Shown one piece after another: positions 43,088 to 51,554 of a stretch of DNA of 64,000 nucleotides. The stretch is from assembly GCF_002013465.1 (NCBI RefSeq), contig NZ_MAFC01000023.1, forward strand, positions 124,001-188,000, in the 5' to 3' direction. The position numbers were made by a program, and so were the translations under genes. The notes under the pieces were generated by a model that worked only from the letters and a program-made list of their open reading frames with translations, was not told the origin of the DNA and made no database searches. Position 1 is the first letter of the stretch. Each line of letters opens with the position of its first letter. This DNA is from Mycobacterium sp. D16R12 (GTDB lineage Bacteria > Actinomycetota > Actinomycetes > Mycobacteriales > Mycobacteriaceae).

Positions 43088-44320
43088 TCACTCGAACTTC
43101 ACATCCCAGCCAAGGGCCTTGTAACGGCGCACCTCCCGCTCCCGCGCCGCCTTTTCGGCCTTCTCCTGCTCAGACCAGTCACCGATAACCCCCGGTGAAG
43201 CTGCCGGCATATCGCCAAGAAACTCGTCGGTGTTGTCGTAGTTGATCAGGATCTGCGGTGTCGGCTTACTTTCATCGTCCTCACCCTTGCCGCCGCGACC
43301 ATGCCCGCCAGCGCCGCCCATCATCCCCATCGGGCCACCACCGCGCACACCGGAAGCACCCATAGCCGCCGGATTCACACCGCCCGCATTCCCCGCAGCC
43401 GCACCGCCAGGCAGACCCGCACCACCACGCAGCGCGCTCAGACCGCTAGGTCCGCCAGCACCTGAACCGGGCCCGCCGACGCCTGTGCCCGTCGACGACG
43501 GGGAGAATCCGGCTGCCGTCGTGCTACCGATGGGCAGGCCAGAACCCCCAGAGCCAGAACCCAACCCGGAACCTGAACCACCGGAACCCGAGCCAGCCCC
43601 CGATCCGGATCCTTGACCACCACCAGAACCGCTGCCTTGCCCGCCGCCCTGCCCCTGGCCTTGACCGGCACCCGCCTGCTGCCCATCACCGCCCGCAAGT
43701 TGCGGTTTGGTGTCCTTGTTGGCCAAAGCGTCAGTCCCAGAAGGCGACTTGGGCGTCTGACTTCCACCACCGCCGCCAGTGCCGGAGCCGCCTCCGCCAC
43801 CAGTGTTGCCGCCTCCACCGGAGTCGTTCGGTGTGGGGCCAAGCTGCTGTAAGTCGGGGTCGGTGACCCGGGGCCGGTTCGTCGACATCGGATTCGTGTA
43901 CAGGCTCTGCGCTTCGTTGCGAATCGCGTTGAGCGCCTGCTGCTTTTCGTCCTTGGTGGCGTTCTTGTCAGGGGCCGGGTAGTTCTGCGGCACCCTGCCA
44001 GCCGCGGTCAGGGTCTCGGCATCTTGATCGGCGGCCTGACTCAGCTTCCCCGCCTCGGCCGCCAATCCCGTATCCGGGTTCGCGATCCTCTTGTACGTGC
44101 GGTCAACACTGTCGTACGCCGAATTGGCCGCCTCACCTGACCAAGACTCGGTATCGAGAAGCTTGCTGCGCACCTTCATCGCGGTATCCACCGAATCAGA
44201 CACGGCCTGATAGACCGTGCCCCAGCGATCGGATTCCGCACGGGCCGTCTGCACCTTCAAATCCGAAAGCTTGGAGATGATCTCCTCATGCGACATCCCC
44301 TGCCAACCATCATCAGCCAT
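43088..44320 (-). CDS. WXG-like helical protein with long Gly-rich tail (type VII substrate)
   Basis: 410 residues. Residues 1-~110 form a helical bundle with a W-S-G turn (TESWSGEAANSAYDSVDRTY), reminiscent of WXG100/PPE/EspB-type substrates, including a following Y-x-x-x-D. Residues ~165-350 are low-complexity Gly/Ser/Pro (GGGGNTGGGGGSGTGG and similar). The last ~60 residues are charged (ILINYDNTDEFLGDMP, EQEKAEKAAREREVRRYKAL). No signal peptide. Operon position between a DUF3558 lipoprotein and EspC-like protein supports secretion. Confidence 0.75.
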   Translation of the reverse strand: MADDGWQGMSHEEIISKLSDLKVQTARAESDRWGTVYQAVSDSVDTAMKVRSKLLDTESWSGEAANSAYDSVDRTYKRIANPDTGLAAEAGKLSQAADQDAETLTAAGRVPQNYPAPDKNATKDEKQQALNAIRNEAQSLYTNPMSTNRPRVTDPDLQQLGPTPNDSGGGGNTGGGGGSGTGGGGGSQTPKSPSGTDALANKDTKPQLAGGDGQQAGAGQGQGQGGGQGSGSGGGQGSGSGAGSGSGGSGSGLGSGSGGSGLPIGSTTAAGFSPSSTGTGVGGPGSGAGGPSGLSALRGGAGLPGGAAAGNAGGVNPAAMGASGVRGGGPMGMMGGAGGHGRGGKGEDDESKPTPQILINYDNTDEFLGDMPAASPGVIGDWSEQEKAEKAAREREVRRYKALGWDVKFE

Positions 44321-44335
44321 TACTCACACCCCATT

Positions 44336-44947
44336 TCACTTCGGAAGAGTCGGAGCTACCGTCGTAGCCACTTGCTTTGATTTTGCGCACGCATCGGGCA
44401 CGTCTTTGGCTTCCTGAACGTCGACCACCACCACGACTACTGCGACCGTTGCCTGTTGCGACGGCAATATCACGGTGCAGGTAGGTACCGAAGCGACGCG
44501 GCCCTGGTAAATCACTCCATCAAGACCCGCCACCGTGATTGGCTTGGGATTGTTGTACAACCCAGGATCCAGGTAAGACGACACCTTGGTATTAGCGACC
44601 GTCAATTCCGCCGTCCAACCGCCGCTGAGACCCTTCCATTGGCAGCCACGCAACTGCGGATCCTGGGTGCCAACATCGCTCACTTTCGACGGATCCAGGC
44701 CCCAAGAACGGATCTGTTCGGCTGAATACATCAGACAAGGGTCGTAACTCGTGCCGTCATTCCAATGGCTCGGCGGCGGATGTGGAGCCGTCAAAGTGCT
44801 CGATACCTGTGGCTGCGAACTTGCGGCGCTGGACACGGCCGAAGACGCAGACTCACCAGTAGACGGTGACTTGGTAATGGCAGTAGACGGACCGCACCCC
44901 ACCGCCACACAAAGCGTCGCTCCCAGCGCGAGAACCAACCGCATCAT
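44336..44947 (-). CDS. DUF3558 lipoprotein
   Basis: 203 residues. The signal peptide ends in the lipobox VAVGC. The DUF3558 pattern is clear: YDPCLMYSAEQIRSWGLDPS, then LRGCQWKGLSGG with the paired Cys, then TCTVILP. These actinobacterial surface lipoproteins often accompany type VII substrates and exported enzymes; their function is unknown. Its start overlaps the stop of the upstream WXG-like gene (TGATG). Confidence 0.87.
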   Translation of the reverse strand: MMRLVLALGATLCVAVGCGPSTAITKSPSTGESASSAVSSAASSQPQVSSTLTAPHPPPSHWNDGTSYDPCLMYSAEQIRSWGLDPSKVSDVGTQDPQLRGCQWKGLSGGWTAELTVANTKVSSYLDPGLYNNPKPITVAGLDGVIYQGRVASVPTCTVILPSQQATVAVVVVVVDVQEAKDVPDACAKSKQVATTVAPTLPK

Positions 44948-45342
44948 CAGTACTTCACCGTCGCCGTTCCGTCCTTGTACGGATTTATCCGGCCGGCATT
45001 GCGTTCCTCGGTGTTGCGGAACAACATCTCGGTAGCGATGAAGTGATCGGCGTGACCTTTGTAATGTGCCGAGATCTTCTTCAGGGCATCGACGGCCGCC
45101 GCACGCTGCTCTGCGTAGTGCTGTGCCGCAGCGTGTCCAGAGGGCAGGTCCCCGAGCGCAAGCTGTTGTTCACGGCTCACCGCTGAAATCTGCGTCTCGA
45201 CCATGTCGCGGGCCCGCAGCATGTCCCCCGCGAGCTCCACCCCATAACCGTCCTTGAAACGCAGCGTGGTCCGAGCGGCCTCCGCGGCCTCCTGTCGATC
45301 ACCAGGGGACATCCCGTTGATGTCGAACTTGTACTCGCCCAC
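44947..45342 (-). CDS. Small helical protein, first gene of EspC-like operon
   Basis: 131 residues, mostly helical (MSPGDRQEAAEAARTTLRFK, LAGDMLRARDMVETQIS, EQRAAAVDALKKISAHYKGH). It has the size of a type VII substrate or chaperone-like protein but no clear WXG. It starts an eight-gene minus-strand operon with gaps of 26 bases or fewer. Its own promoter must lie in the 251 bases between it and tRNA-Asn. Confidence 0.65.
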   Translation of the reverse strand: MGEYKFDINGMSPGDRQEAAEAARTTLRFKDGYGVELAGDMLRARDMVETQISAVSREQQLALGDLPSGHAAAQHYAEQRAAAVDALKKISAHYKGHADHFIATEMLFRNTEERNAGRINPYKDGTATVKY

Positions 45343-45475
45343 GGCCCACCTCGCGTTTCATCGTCACAACTGGCATTCACCTAGATACGACGACACTAGG
45401 GCCAATCCGGTTCCATGAATCGTCAAGAAAATTCGCATCAGTGCACCGACGGGGCAAACGGACCACAAAACAGAG

Positions 45476-45503
45476 CAGGCCAGCACAAATCTGTGCTGGC
45501 CTG
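45476..45503 (-). terminator. 12-base perfect hairpin 3' of tRNA-Asn, probable intrinsic terminator
   Basis: CAGGCCAGCACA (45476-45487) and TGTGCTGGCCTG (45492-45503) form a perfect 12-base stem with a 4-base loop. Read on the minus strand it is followed by CTCTGTTTTG. It lies about 90 bases past the tRNA-Asn 3' end on the same strand and probably ends that transcript before the EspC-like operon. Confidence 0.65.
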
Positions 45504-45593
45504 GACTCGCATGGAGTGTCAGATCGAGTGCGGCGGAGTGCGATTAGCTACACCTTTAGCTACACCGCATATCCAAAAACACCGTCTGACCTG

Positions 45594-45666
45594 CTCCCCC
45601 GCTTGGACTCGAACCAAGAACCGTCCGATTAACAGTCGGAAGCTCTGCCAATTGAGCTACAGGGGA
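45594..45666 (-). tRNA. tRNA-Asn (GTT anticodon)
   Basis: Minus-strand cloverleaf: acceptor TCCCCTG paired with CGGGGGA (one T-G wobble), discriminator G, D arm GCTCAATTGG, anticodon GTT in GACTGTTAATC, and T arm CTTGG-TTCGAGT-CCAAG. CCA is not encoded. Its 3' end faces the 36.9-45.3 kb accessory block, suggesting this tRNA served as an integration site. Confidence 0.94.
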
Positions 45667-45768
45667 CTATCCGGATCGCATCGGTTTGTACCGCGAACCG
45701 AGGCATGACTTTAGCCTACGGGTAGGGGTGAAAGCCAAACCGGTCGCCAGGCCGTATCGCCCGCCTAC

Positions 45769-45805
45769 GAGCGACAAAGACGGAGTGCACAGGGTGTTGT
45801 CGCTC
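45769..45805. repeat. Inverted repeat GAGCGACAA / TTGTCGCTC
   Basis: A perfect 9-base inverted repeat with a 19-base spacer, upstream of the small gene at 45895. The same core in the form CTATGAGCGACA also occurs at 26697-26708 after uspC, and its complement at the right arm here. It may be a dispersed intergenic motif of this genome. Confidence 0.5.
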
Positions 45806-45894
45806 ATAGTCGGGCACAAGGAAGTGTCCTGGCTCAGCCGTTCACAGGTGCGTCAGGCAGGATAGGGAGAACTTCGTTAGTTGGTGGAGGGTTC

Positions 45895-46143
45895 GTGATT
45901 CGGGTTTTGTTGGTGCTGGCCGCTGGCTACGTGCTGGGTGCGAAGGCTGGCCGTCGCCGGTACGAGCAGATCGTCAACGGGTATCAGGCCGTCACCGCCA
46001 GCCCCGCGACCAAGAAGCTGATCGAGATCAGCCGTCGCCGCCTGGCCAACTCACTGTCTCCCGATCCTCACATGGTGGAGCTCACACCCATCGATGAGAC
46101 GACCATGATCTTGGAGCCCGAGCCTCAGCTCGACAACAAGTAA
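45895..46143 (+). CDS. Small conserved mycobacterial protein next to dnaG (Rv2342-like)
   Basis: 82 residues from GTG 45895 (GGAGGG upstream). A hydrophobic start (VLLVLAAGYVLGAKAGRRRY) is followed by a basic segment and an acidic tail (ETTMILEPEPQLDNK). Position beside dnaG and size match M. tuberculosis Rv2342. The N-terminal YVLGAKAGRRRYEQI pattern is shared by small membrane-associated mycobacterial proteins. It converges on dnaG with a 5-base gap. Function unknown. Confidence 0.8.
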   Translation: MIRVLLVLAAGYVLGAKAGRRRYEQIVNGYQAVTASPATKKLIEISRRRLANSLSPDPHMVELTPIDETTMILEPEPQLDNK

Positions 46144-46148
46144 CGCCG

Positions 46149-48053
46149 CTACACCGACGGATCGTCCCCGCTGACCTGCTCTACCAGGCTGCGCCGGTAC
46201 GCCTCCAGCGCCACCAGGTCGCCGAACAGCGCGTGATACTCATCGGCGTTGTCCACCGGCGACATCCGCTGCAGCTTGGACTTGACCTCGGCCACCTGCC
46301 GTCCGACCCACACCTCTTGCAGCTTGGCCAGCACCGACCCGATGTAGCGCGGCAACCGCTCATCGCTGTCCACCTGGATGGCCTCGGCGGTCAGCGCGTT
46401 GATCAGCATCACCTGGTTCTGCGACGACGCGCTCTGACGCACCTTGTCGATCCACTCCCCACCGACGATCCCCGCCCCGGTGCCACCCGCCGTCTCGATC
46501 GCTGTACGCACCGCCACATATCCGGGGTGGGTGAAGCTATCGGGGGTCAGCGAGTCGAACACCGGTCCGGCGAAGGCCGGGAACTGCAACGCCGCCTTGA
46601 GCGCCTCACGCTGCGGCCACAACGTGGGGTCCTTGGCGTCGGGCATGGCAGCCTTGGGTGCCGCGGCAGGTTCAGAACCGCGGGGACGACGGTCGGGCGA
46701 CACCGCACCGCCCTTCGCCGCCTTACCGGCCTCCTCACGCACCCGCGCGAGCACCTGGGCCACGTCGTCCCACCCGACCCATCCGGCCAGCTGCCGGGCG
46801 TACTCGTCGCGCAGCGTCGGGTCCTTGATCTTGGCGACTATCGGCACACACCGTCGCAGCGCGTCCACACGCCCCTCGGCGATCTCCAGATCCGAATCCG
46901 TCAGCGCCGTCCGGATCGCGAAAGCGAACAGCGGAGTGCGACGCGCGACCAGATCGCGCAGCGCCCCCTCCCCGGACTTGAGCCGCAGATCGCACGGGTC
47001 CATTCCGTCCGGGGCCACCGCGACATACGACTGGCCGGCCAGGTTCTGCTCTCCCTCAAAGGCTTTCAGGGCGGCCGCCTGTCCGGCGGCATCTCCGTCG
47101 AACACGTAGATGAGCTCGCCCCGGAAGTAGGAGTCGTCCATCATCAGACGCCGCAGCATCGAGAGGTGCTCGTCACCGAAGGCGGTACCGCAGGACGCCA
47201 CCGCCGTGGTCACCCCGGCCAGGTGCATCGCCATCACGTCGGTGTAGCCCTCGACGACCACGGCCTGATGCCCCTTGGCGATATCACGTTTGGCCAGATC
47301 CAGACCGAACAGCACCGAGGACTTCTTGTACAGCATGGTTTCCGGGGTGTTGACGTACTTGCCCGGCATGGTGTCGTCCTCGAAGATCTTGCGCGCTCCG
47401 AAGCCGATCGTTTCACCGCTGCTGGCACGGATCGGCCACAGTAGCCGCCGGTGGAACCGGTCCATCGGGCCGCGGCGGCCCTCACGGGACAGCCCGGCGG
47501 CTTCGAGCTCCTTGAACTCGAAACCCTTGCGCAACAGATGCTTTGTCAGGGTGTCCCACCCCGAGGGCGCATATCCGCAACCGTATTGTTTGGCGGCGGC
47601 GCCATCGAAATTGCGCTCCGTCAGATACTGGCGCGCCGGCGCCGCCTCGGGCGAATCCAATGCGGAGGCATAGAACTCCTGCGCGGCCGCGTTGGCGGCG
47701 ACGAGCCGCGCCCGGGTGCCACGGTCACGCTGCGCCGCCGTGCCGCCACCCTCGTAGTTGATGGTGTAGTTGATGCGGTCGGCCAGCCGCTCGACGGCCT
47801 CCACGAACGTGATGTGCTCGATCTTCTGGATGAAGGTGTAGGCGTCGCCGCCCTCACCGCAGCCAAAGCAGTGGAACTGGCCATGATTGGGCCGCACATG
47901 AAAGGACGGCGACTTCTCGTCGTGGAAGGGGCACAACCCCTTGAGCGAGTCGGCACCCGCGCGCTTGAGCTGAACGTAGTCGCCGACGATGTCCTCGATC
48001 TGGGTCCGCTCACGGATCGCCGCGATATCGCGATCAGGAATCCGGCCGGCCAC
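46149..48053 (-). CDS. dnaG: DNA primase
   Basis: 634 residues. The zinc-binding domain is intact (CPFHDEKSPSFHV ... FHCFGCGEGG). The RNA-polymerase domain follows (RRLLWPIRASSGETIGFGAR), then the TOPRIM catalytic core (VVVEGYTDVMAMH, YVFDGDAAGQ). The C-terminal helicase-binding domain comes last. It makes RNA primers for replication at the fork. Start GTG 48053; length is close to the M. tuberculosis enzyme. The next gene upstream on the same strand is dgt. Confidence 0.98.
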   Translation of the reverse strand: MAGRIPDRDIAAIRERTQIEDIVGDYVQLKRAGADSLKGLCPFHDEKSPSFHVRPNHGQFHCFGCGEGGDAYTFIQKIEHITFVEAVERLADRINYTINYEGGGTAAQRDRGTRARLVAANAAAQEFYASALDSPEAAPARQYLTERNFDGAAAKQYGCGYAPSGWDTLTKHLLRKGFEFKELEAAGLSREGRRGPMDRFHRRLLWPIRASSGETIGFGARKIFEDDTMPGKYVNTPETMLYKKSSVLFGLDLAKRDIAKGHQAVVVEGYTDVMAMHLAGVTTAVASCGTAFGDEHLSMLRRLMMDDSYFRGELIYVFDGDAAGQAAALKAFEGEQNLAGQSYVAVAPDGMDPCDLRLKSGEGALRDLVARRTPLFAFAIRTALTDSDLEIAEGRVDALRRCVPIVAKIKDPTLRDEYARQLAGWVGWDDVAQVLARVREEAGKAAKGGAVSPDRRPRGSEPAAAPKAAMPDAKDPTLWPQREALKAALQFPAFAGPVFDSLTPDSFTHPGYVAVRTAIETAGGTGAGIVGGEWIDKVRQSASSQNQVMLINALTAEAIQVDSDERLPRYIGSVLAKLQEVWVGRQVAEVKSKLQRMSPVDNADEYHALFGDLVALEAYRRSLVEQVSGDDPSV

Positions 48054-48078
48054 TGAGTCAGCTTAGCCAACCGCGCCG

Positions 48079-49380
48079 TCAGGCCCAGCTGGCTTGCACA
48101 CCCTGGCTATCGCGGTCCACCCGTTCGAGCCGGCTTTCGGTGTACGAGGCGATCTGATCCACCACCACCCGGGTGCGCGCCGCGTCGTCCACAGTGGCCT
48201 CGAACGCGGGCACAAACACCGGATCCAGCGTCGCGGGGGCCCCTGCCGCCAGCCATTGCGCCACCCGATGGATGCGTTCACGCTGACGGCCCTGTCCCGC
48301 GATATGCCGTGGATCGGACATGATGAATTGCAGCGCAAGCATTTTCAGCACTGCCACCTCGGCGGCGACCACCTCGGGCACGGTCAGCTCGGCCTCGAAT
48401 CGGACCAGCGCCCCATCCCCGGCCACCGCCCGGGTGGCACCGATCGCGGCCGAGGCGAACCGGCCCACCAATTCGCTGGTCAGTCGCTTGAGGTTGGCCG
48501 ACGCACCCAGGGTGCCGTCATACGGGCCGATGGCCGCGACCACCGGCAGCGTGGCCAGGCGCGCAGCAGCCTCCTCCAACGCACCCTGCTCCAGCCCGCC
48601 GAAGGACTTCACCCCCAGCTCCGCGAGCACCTGCGCCTCCCCCGGCGAGGCCAGCACCCGCAGATCGATACGCCCCGAGATCACGCCGTCCTCGACGTCA
48701 TGCACCGAATAGGCGACGTCATCGGACCAGTCCATGATCTGCGCTTCCAGGCACCGCCGCCGCGGCGGCGCCCCGGCCCGCACCCAATCCAGAGCCGCCG
48801 TGTCCTCGACGTACGCGCCGAACTTTCCGCCGCCCGGCGGACGCAGCCACGGGTACTTCGTTGCCGCATCCAGAGCCGCCCGCGTCAGGTTCAGCCCGGC
48901 GCTGTCACCTTCGGCATCAACGACTTTGGGCTCCAGCCGGGTGAGGATGCGCAGATTCTGTGCGTTGCCCTCGAACCCGCCGCAGTCCACCGCCACCTCG
49001 TCGAGCGCGCGCTCACCGTTGTGTCCGTACGGCGGATGGCCGATGTCATGCGCCAGCCCGGCCAGGTCCACCAAGTCCGGGTCCGCGCCCAACCCGGTGG
49101 CGATACCGCGGCCGATCTGCGCCACCTCCACCGAGTGCGTGAGCCGCGTGCGCGGCGTATCCCCCTCGCGCGGGCCCACCACCTGGGTCTTATCGGCCAG
49201 ACGCCGGAACGCGGCACTGTGCAGAACGCGGGCCCGGTCACGCGCGAAGTCGGTCCGGTGCTCCGACGACGGAATCTCAACGATCGCCGCCGTCTTCGGT
49301 GTCTCGGTGACGACGCGTTCACGGTCGGAGTCGGTGTAGGCGTCCTTGTAGGCATCCCTGTGGGCATCCGGAGTACGCAT
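48079..49380 (-). CDS. dgt: Deoxyguanosinetriphosphate triphosphohydrolase-like HD protein
   Basis: 433 residues. The HD motif is RLTHSVEVAQIGRGIA with LAHDIGHPPYGHNGE, supplying the His/His-Asp metal ligands of dNTP triphosphohydrolases, which cut dNTPs to nucleoside and triphosphate. A short N-terminal repeat-like segment (AHRDAYKDAYTDSDRE) precedes the domain. ATG 49380 is chosen from length; the frame is open to 49767. It lies 25 bases upstream of dnaG on the same strand, as in M. tuberculosis (Rv2344c). Confidence 0.95.
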   Translation of the reverse strand: MRTPDAHRDAYKDAYTDSDRERVVTETPKTAAIVEIPSSEHRTDFARDRARVLHSAAFRRLADKTQVVGPREGDTPRTRLTHSVEVAQIGRGIATGLGADPDLVDLAGLAHDIGHPPYGHNGERALDEVAVDCGGFEGNAQNLRILTRLEPKVVDAEGDSAGLNLTRAALDAATKYPWLRPPGGGKFGAYVEDTAALDWVRAGAPPRRRCLEAQIMDWSDDVAYSVHDVEDGVISGRIDLRVLASPGEAQVLAELGVKSFGGLEQGALEEAAARLATLPVVAAIGPYDGTLGASANLKRLTSELVGRFASAAIGATRAVAGDGALVRFEAELTVPEVVAAEVAVLKMLALQFIMSDPRHIAGQGRQRERIHRVAQWLAAGAPATLDPVFVPAFEATVDDAARTRVVVDQIASYTESRLERVDRDSQGVQASWA

Positions 49381-49440
49381 CGTGGGCACCAGTCTGCCAG
49401 GACGGGTCCACGCGCCTCGCGAGGCATTAGATTGGCGACC

Positions 49441-51483
49441 ATGCGTCTGCTGCGTGCCCTCGGGAGCCTGCTGGGAGTCATGATCGCGGTACTCACGGTG
49501 TTTGCCCCGACCCTGCTGCTGACACCAGTGGCGAGCGCCGACCCACCCTTCCGGGTACCCAGCTATGTCACCGATCGGGCCGGGGCGCTCAAGAATCCCA
49601 CCAAGGTGCGCGCCGCCATCGATCAGCTCTACGACAAGCAGCACGTGCGACTCTGGGTGGTGTACGTCAAGGATTTCGACGGCACCGATCCCGTGACATG
49701 GGCGAACAAAACCCTCAAGACAAGCGGATTGGGCGATCGCGACGCCCTGCTGGCCGTGGCCACCCAAGAACGCAGCTACGCGTTCCTCGTCGCGTCAGAG
49801 ATCAAGAACGTCAGCGACTCCGAAATCGACGAGCTGCGCACCAACACGATCGAACCCGCGCTGCGCGCATCGGATTGGGATGGCGCCGCCATCAACACCG
49901 CCAACGGCCTGGAGTCGGCCGCCGCATCATCATCCTCCATTCCCTGGAAGCCCATCCTGGCCGCACTGGCCTTCGGCGCCGTCGTGGTCGGCGCCTTCAT
50001 GCTGTACTCCTGGTTCCGCAGTCGAGCCCGTCGCCGCGCGGAGGTGGAGGCCGCCAAGGGCATCGATCCGACCAACGCCGAGGCCCTCGCCGCGCAGTCG
50101 GTCGATGCACTCGACGGCTTGTCGAAATCGATTGTGGTGAATGTCGACAACGCCGTTCGCACCAGCGAGGCCGAGCTCACGCTGGCCGTCGAGGAATTCG
50201 GCACCGACCAGACCGCGCCCTTCCAGCAAGCCGTCGACTCCGCGAAAAAGGCGCTGGCTCAGGCATTCTCCGTGCGCAAACAGCTCGACGACGCAGTCCC
50301 GGAGACGCCCACGGAGCAGCGCCGCCTGCTGATCGATGTCATCACCGCGGCCGCACGCGCCGACCGCACCCTCGATGATCAGTCCAATGCCTTTGACGCG
50401 TTGCGCAACCTGGTGATCAATGCGCCCACGAAGTTGGACACCCTGACCCAGCAAGTGGTCGCGACGACCGCTCGGGTGCCCGAGTCGCAGCGGGTTCTCG
50501 AGCAGCTGCGCACCCAGTTCGATGCCGCGGCGCTGGCCTCGATTGCCGACAACATCACCGAGGCCACCGAACGCACCACGTTCGCCGACTCCCGGATCAC
50601 CCACGGCCGGGAACTGGCGGCCCGCCCCCTGGAGGGCCAGCAGATGAATCTCGTCGACGCCGTGCGCGGCGCCGAATCGGCACTGACCCAGGCCGCCGCG
50701 CTCTTGGACGCGGTGGACAACGCCGCCAACAACATCCGGCGCGCCACCGACGCGCTGCCCGCGGCGATCGCGGACACGAAGTCGGGCATCGCCCAGGCCG
50801 AAGAACTCCAACGGCAGGGTTCGGTGCCGCGTGCCGACGAGCTGACGAAGGCCCACGACACCGCCCTTGCCGCCGTGGCCGATGCCGAGCGCGTGGGGTC
50901 CACCGATCCGCTGACCGCCTTCACCCACCTCGCCACGGCCGATGCCGAGCTGGACAAGCTCCTGGCCGCCGTGCGCGAGGAGAAGGACGCCGCCGAACGC
51001 CGCGCCCGGGCGCTCGATCAAGCAATCGGCACCGCGCGCCAGAAGGTGAATGCGGTCAGCCAGTACATCGGCCTGCACCGCGGAGCCGTCGGTGCCGCCG
51101 CGCGGGGGTACCTCGCGGAGGCCGAGCGCAGCATCGCCACGTCCGAGTCCGCCCGCCAATCGGATCCCTCAAATGCCATTCTGTGGGCCAACCGGGCAGC
51201 CGAACTGGCGACGCGTGCCGAGGGCGGCGCGATCCAAGAGGTGCGCGCGGCCCAGTCGTACTACAGCAACGGGTATGGCAACTACGGCGGTTCCGCCGGA
51301 TACTCCGTCGCGGGCGATGTGGCCGGCAACGTCGCGGGCGCGGTGATCGGCGGCATCCTGCGCGGCATGCTCAGCGGCGGATCGAGCCACCACAGCTCCT
51401 GGTCCGGGTCCGGGTCATCGTCTTACGGTGGGTCGTCCCGATCCTCGGGGTCGAGCTTCCGGGGCGGCGGCGGCCGCTTCTAG
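49441..51483 (+). CDS. TPM-domain membrane protein with long coiled-coil region (Rv2345-like)
   Basis: 680 residues. Signal peptide (LLGVMIAVLTVFAPTLLLTP, ending near ASA), a TPM domain (~35-160, VTDRAGALKNPTKVRAAIDQ, LLAVATQERSYAFLVA), a membrane helix (~165-187, ILAALAFGAVVVGAFMLYSW), then ~430 residues of Ala/Asp/Glu-rich coiled coil, and a Gly/Ser C-terminus ending SSFRGGGGRF. The C-terminal Gly-rich tail after a TPM domain is a known layout. It is divergent from dgt. Function unknown; envelope maintenance is a guess. Confidence 0.88.
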   Translation: MRLLRALGSLLGVMIAVLTVFAPTLLLTPVASADPPFRVPSYVTDRAGALKNPTKVRAAIDQLYDKQHVRLWVVYVKDFDGTDPVTWANKTLKTSGLGDRDALLAVATQERSYAFLVASEIKNVSDSEIDELRTNTIEPALRASDWDGAAINTANGLESAAASSSSIPWKPILAALAFGAVVVGAFMLYSWFRSRARRRAEVEAAKGIDPTNAEALAAQSVDALDGLSKSIVVNVDNAVRTSEAELTLAVEEFGTDQTAPFQQAVDSAKKALAQAFSVRKQLDDAVPETPTEQRRLLIDVITAAARADRTLDDQSNAFDALRNLVINAPTKLDTLTQQVVATTARVPESQRVLEQLRTQFDAAALASIADNITEATERTTFADSRITHGRELAARPLEGQQMNLVDAVRGAESALTQAAALLDAVDNAANNIRRATDALPAAIADTKSGIAQAEELQRQGSVPRADELTKAHDTALAAVADAERVGSTDPLTAFTHLATADAELDKLLAAVREEKDAAERRARALDQAIGTARQKVNAVSQYIGLHRGAVGAAARGYLAEAERSIATSESARQSDPSNAILWANRAAELATRAEGGAIQEVRAAQSYYSNGYGNYGGSAGYSVAGDVAGNVAGAVIGGILRGMLSGGSSHHSSWSGSGSSSYGGSSRSSGSSFRGGGGRF

Positions 51484-51540
51484 CAGGCCGTCTCTTTCCG
51501 AAAATTTCCCTCAACACTTGACGGCACGCCGATAGCGATG

Positions 51541-51554
51541 TGCAATATATTGCA
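51541..51554. promoter_or_regulatory. Perfect 14-base palindrome TGCAATATATTGCA at a start codon, candidate GntR operator
   Basis: The palindrome ends on the A of the GntR-family start codon (51554). TTGACG at 51518-51523 could be the -35 element, with CAATAT (51543-51548) as -10, placing transcription start at or near the ATG. No Shine-Dalgarno sequence is visible, so the mRNA may be leaderless. A protein bound here would block the promoter directly. Confidence 0.6.

Noticed and set aside
43242..43616. Pro-rich plus-strand frame (PPxP repeats) opposite the Gly-rich tail
   Set aside because: It is the complement of Gly-rich codons and carries no independent signal.
45415..45708. 97-codon plus-strand frame across tRNA-Asn
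   Set aside because: It reads through the tRNA on the opposite strand (WTRTKNRPIN), a typical false frame.
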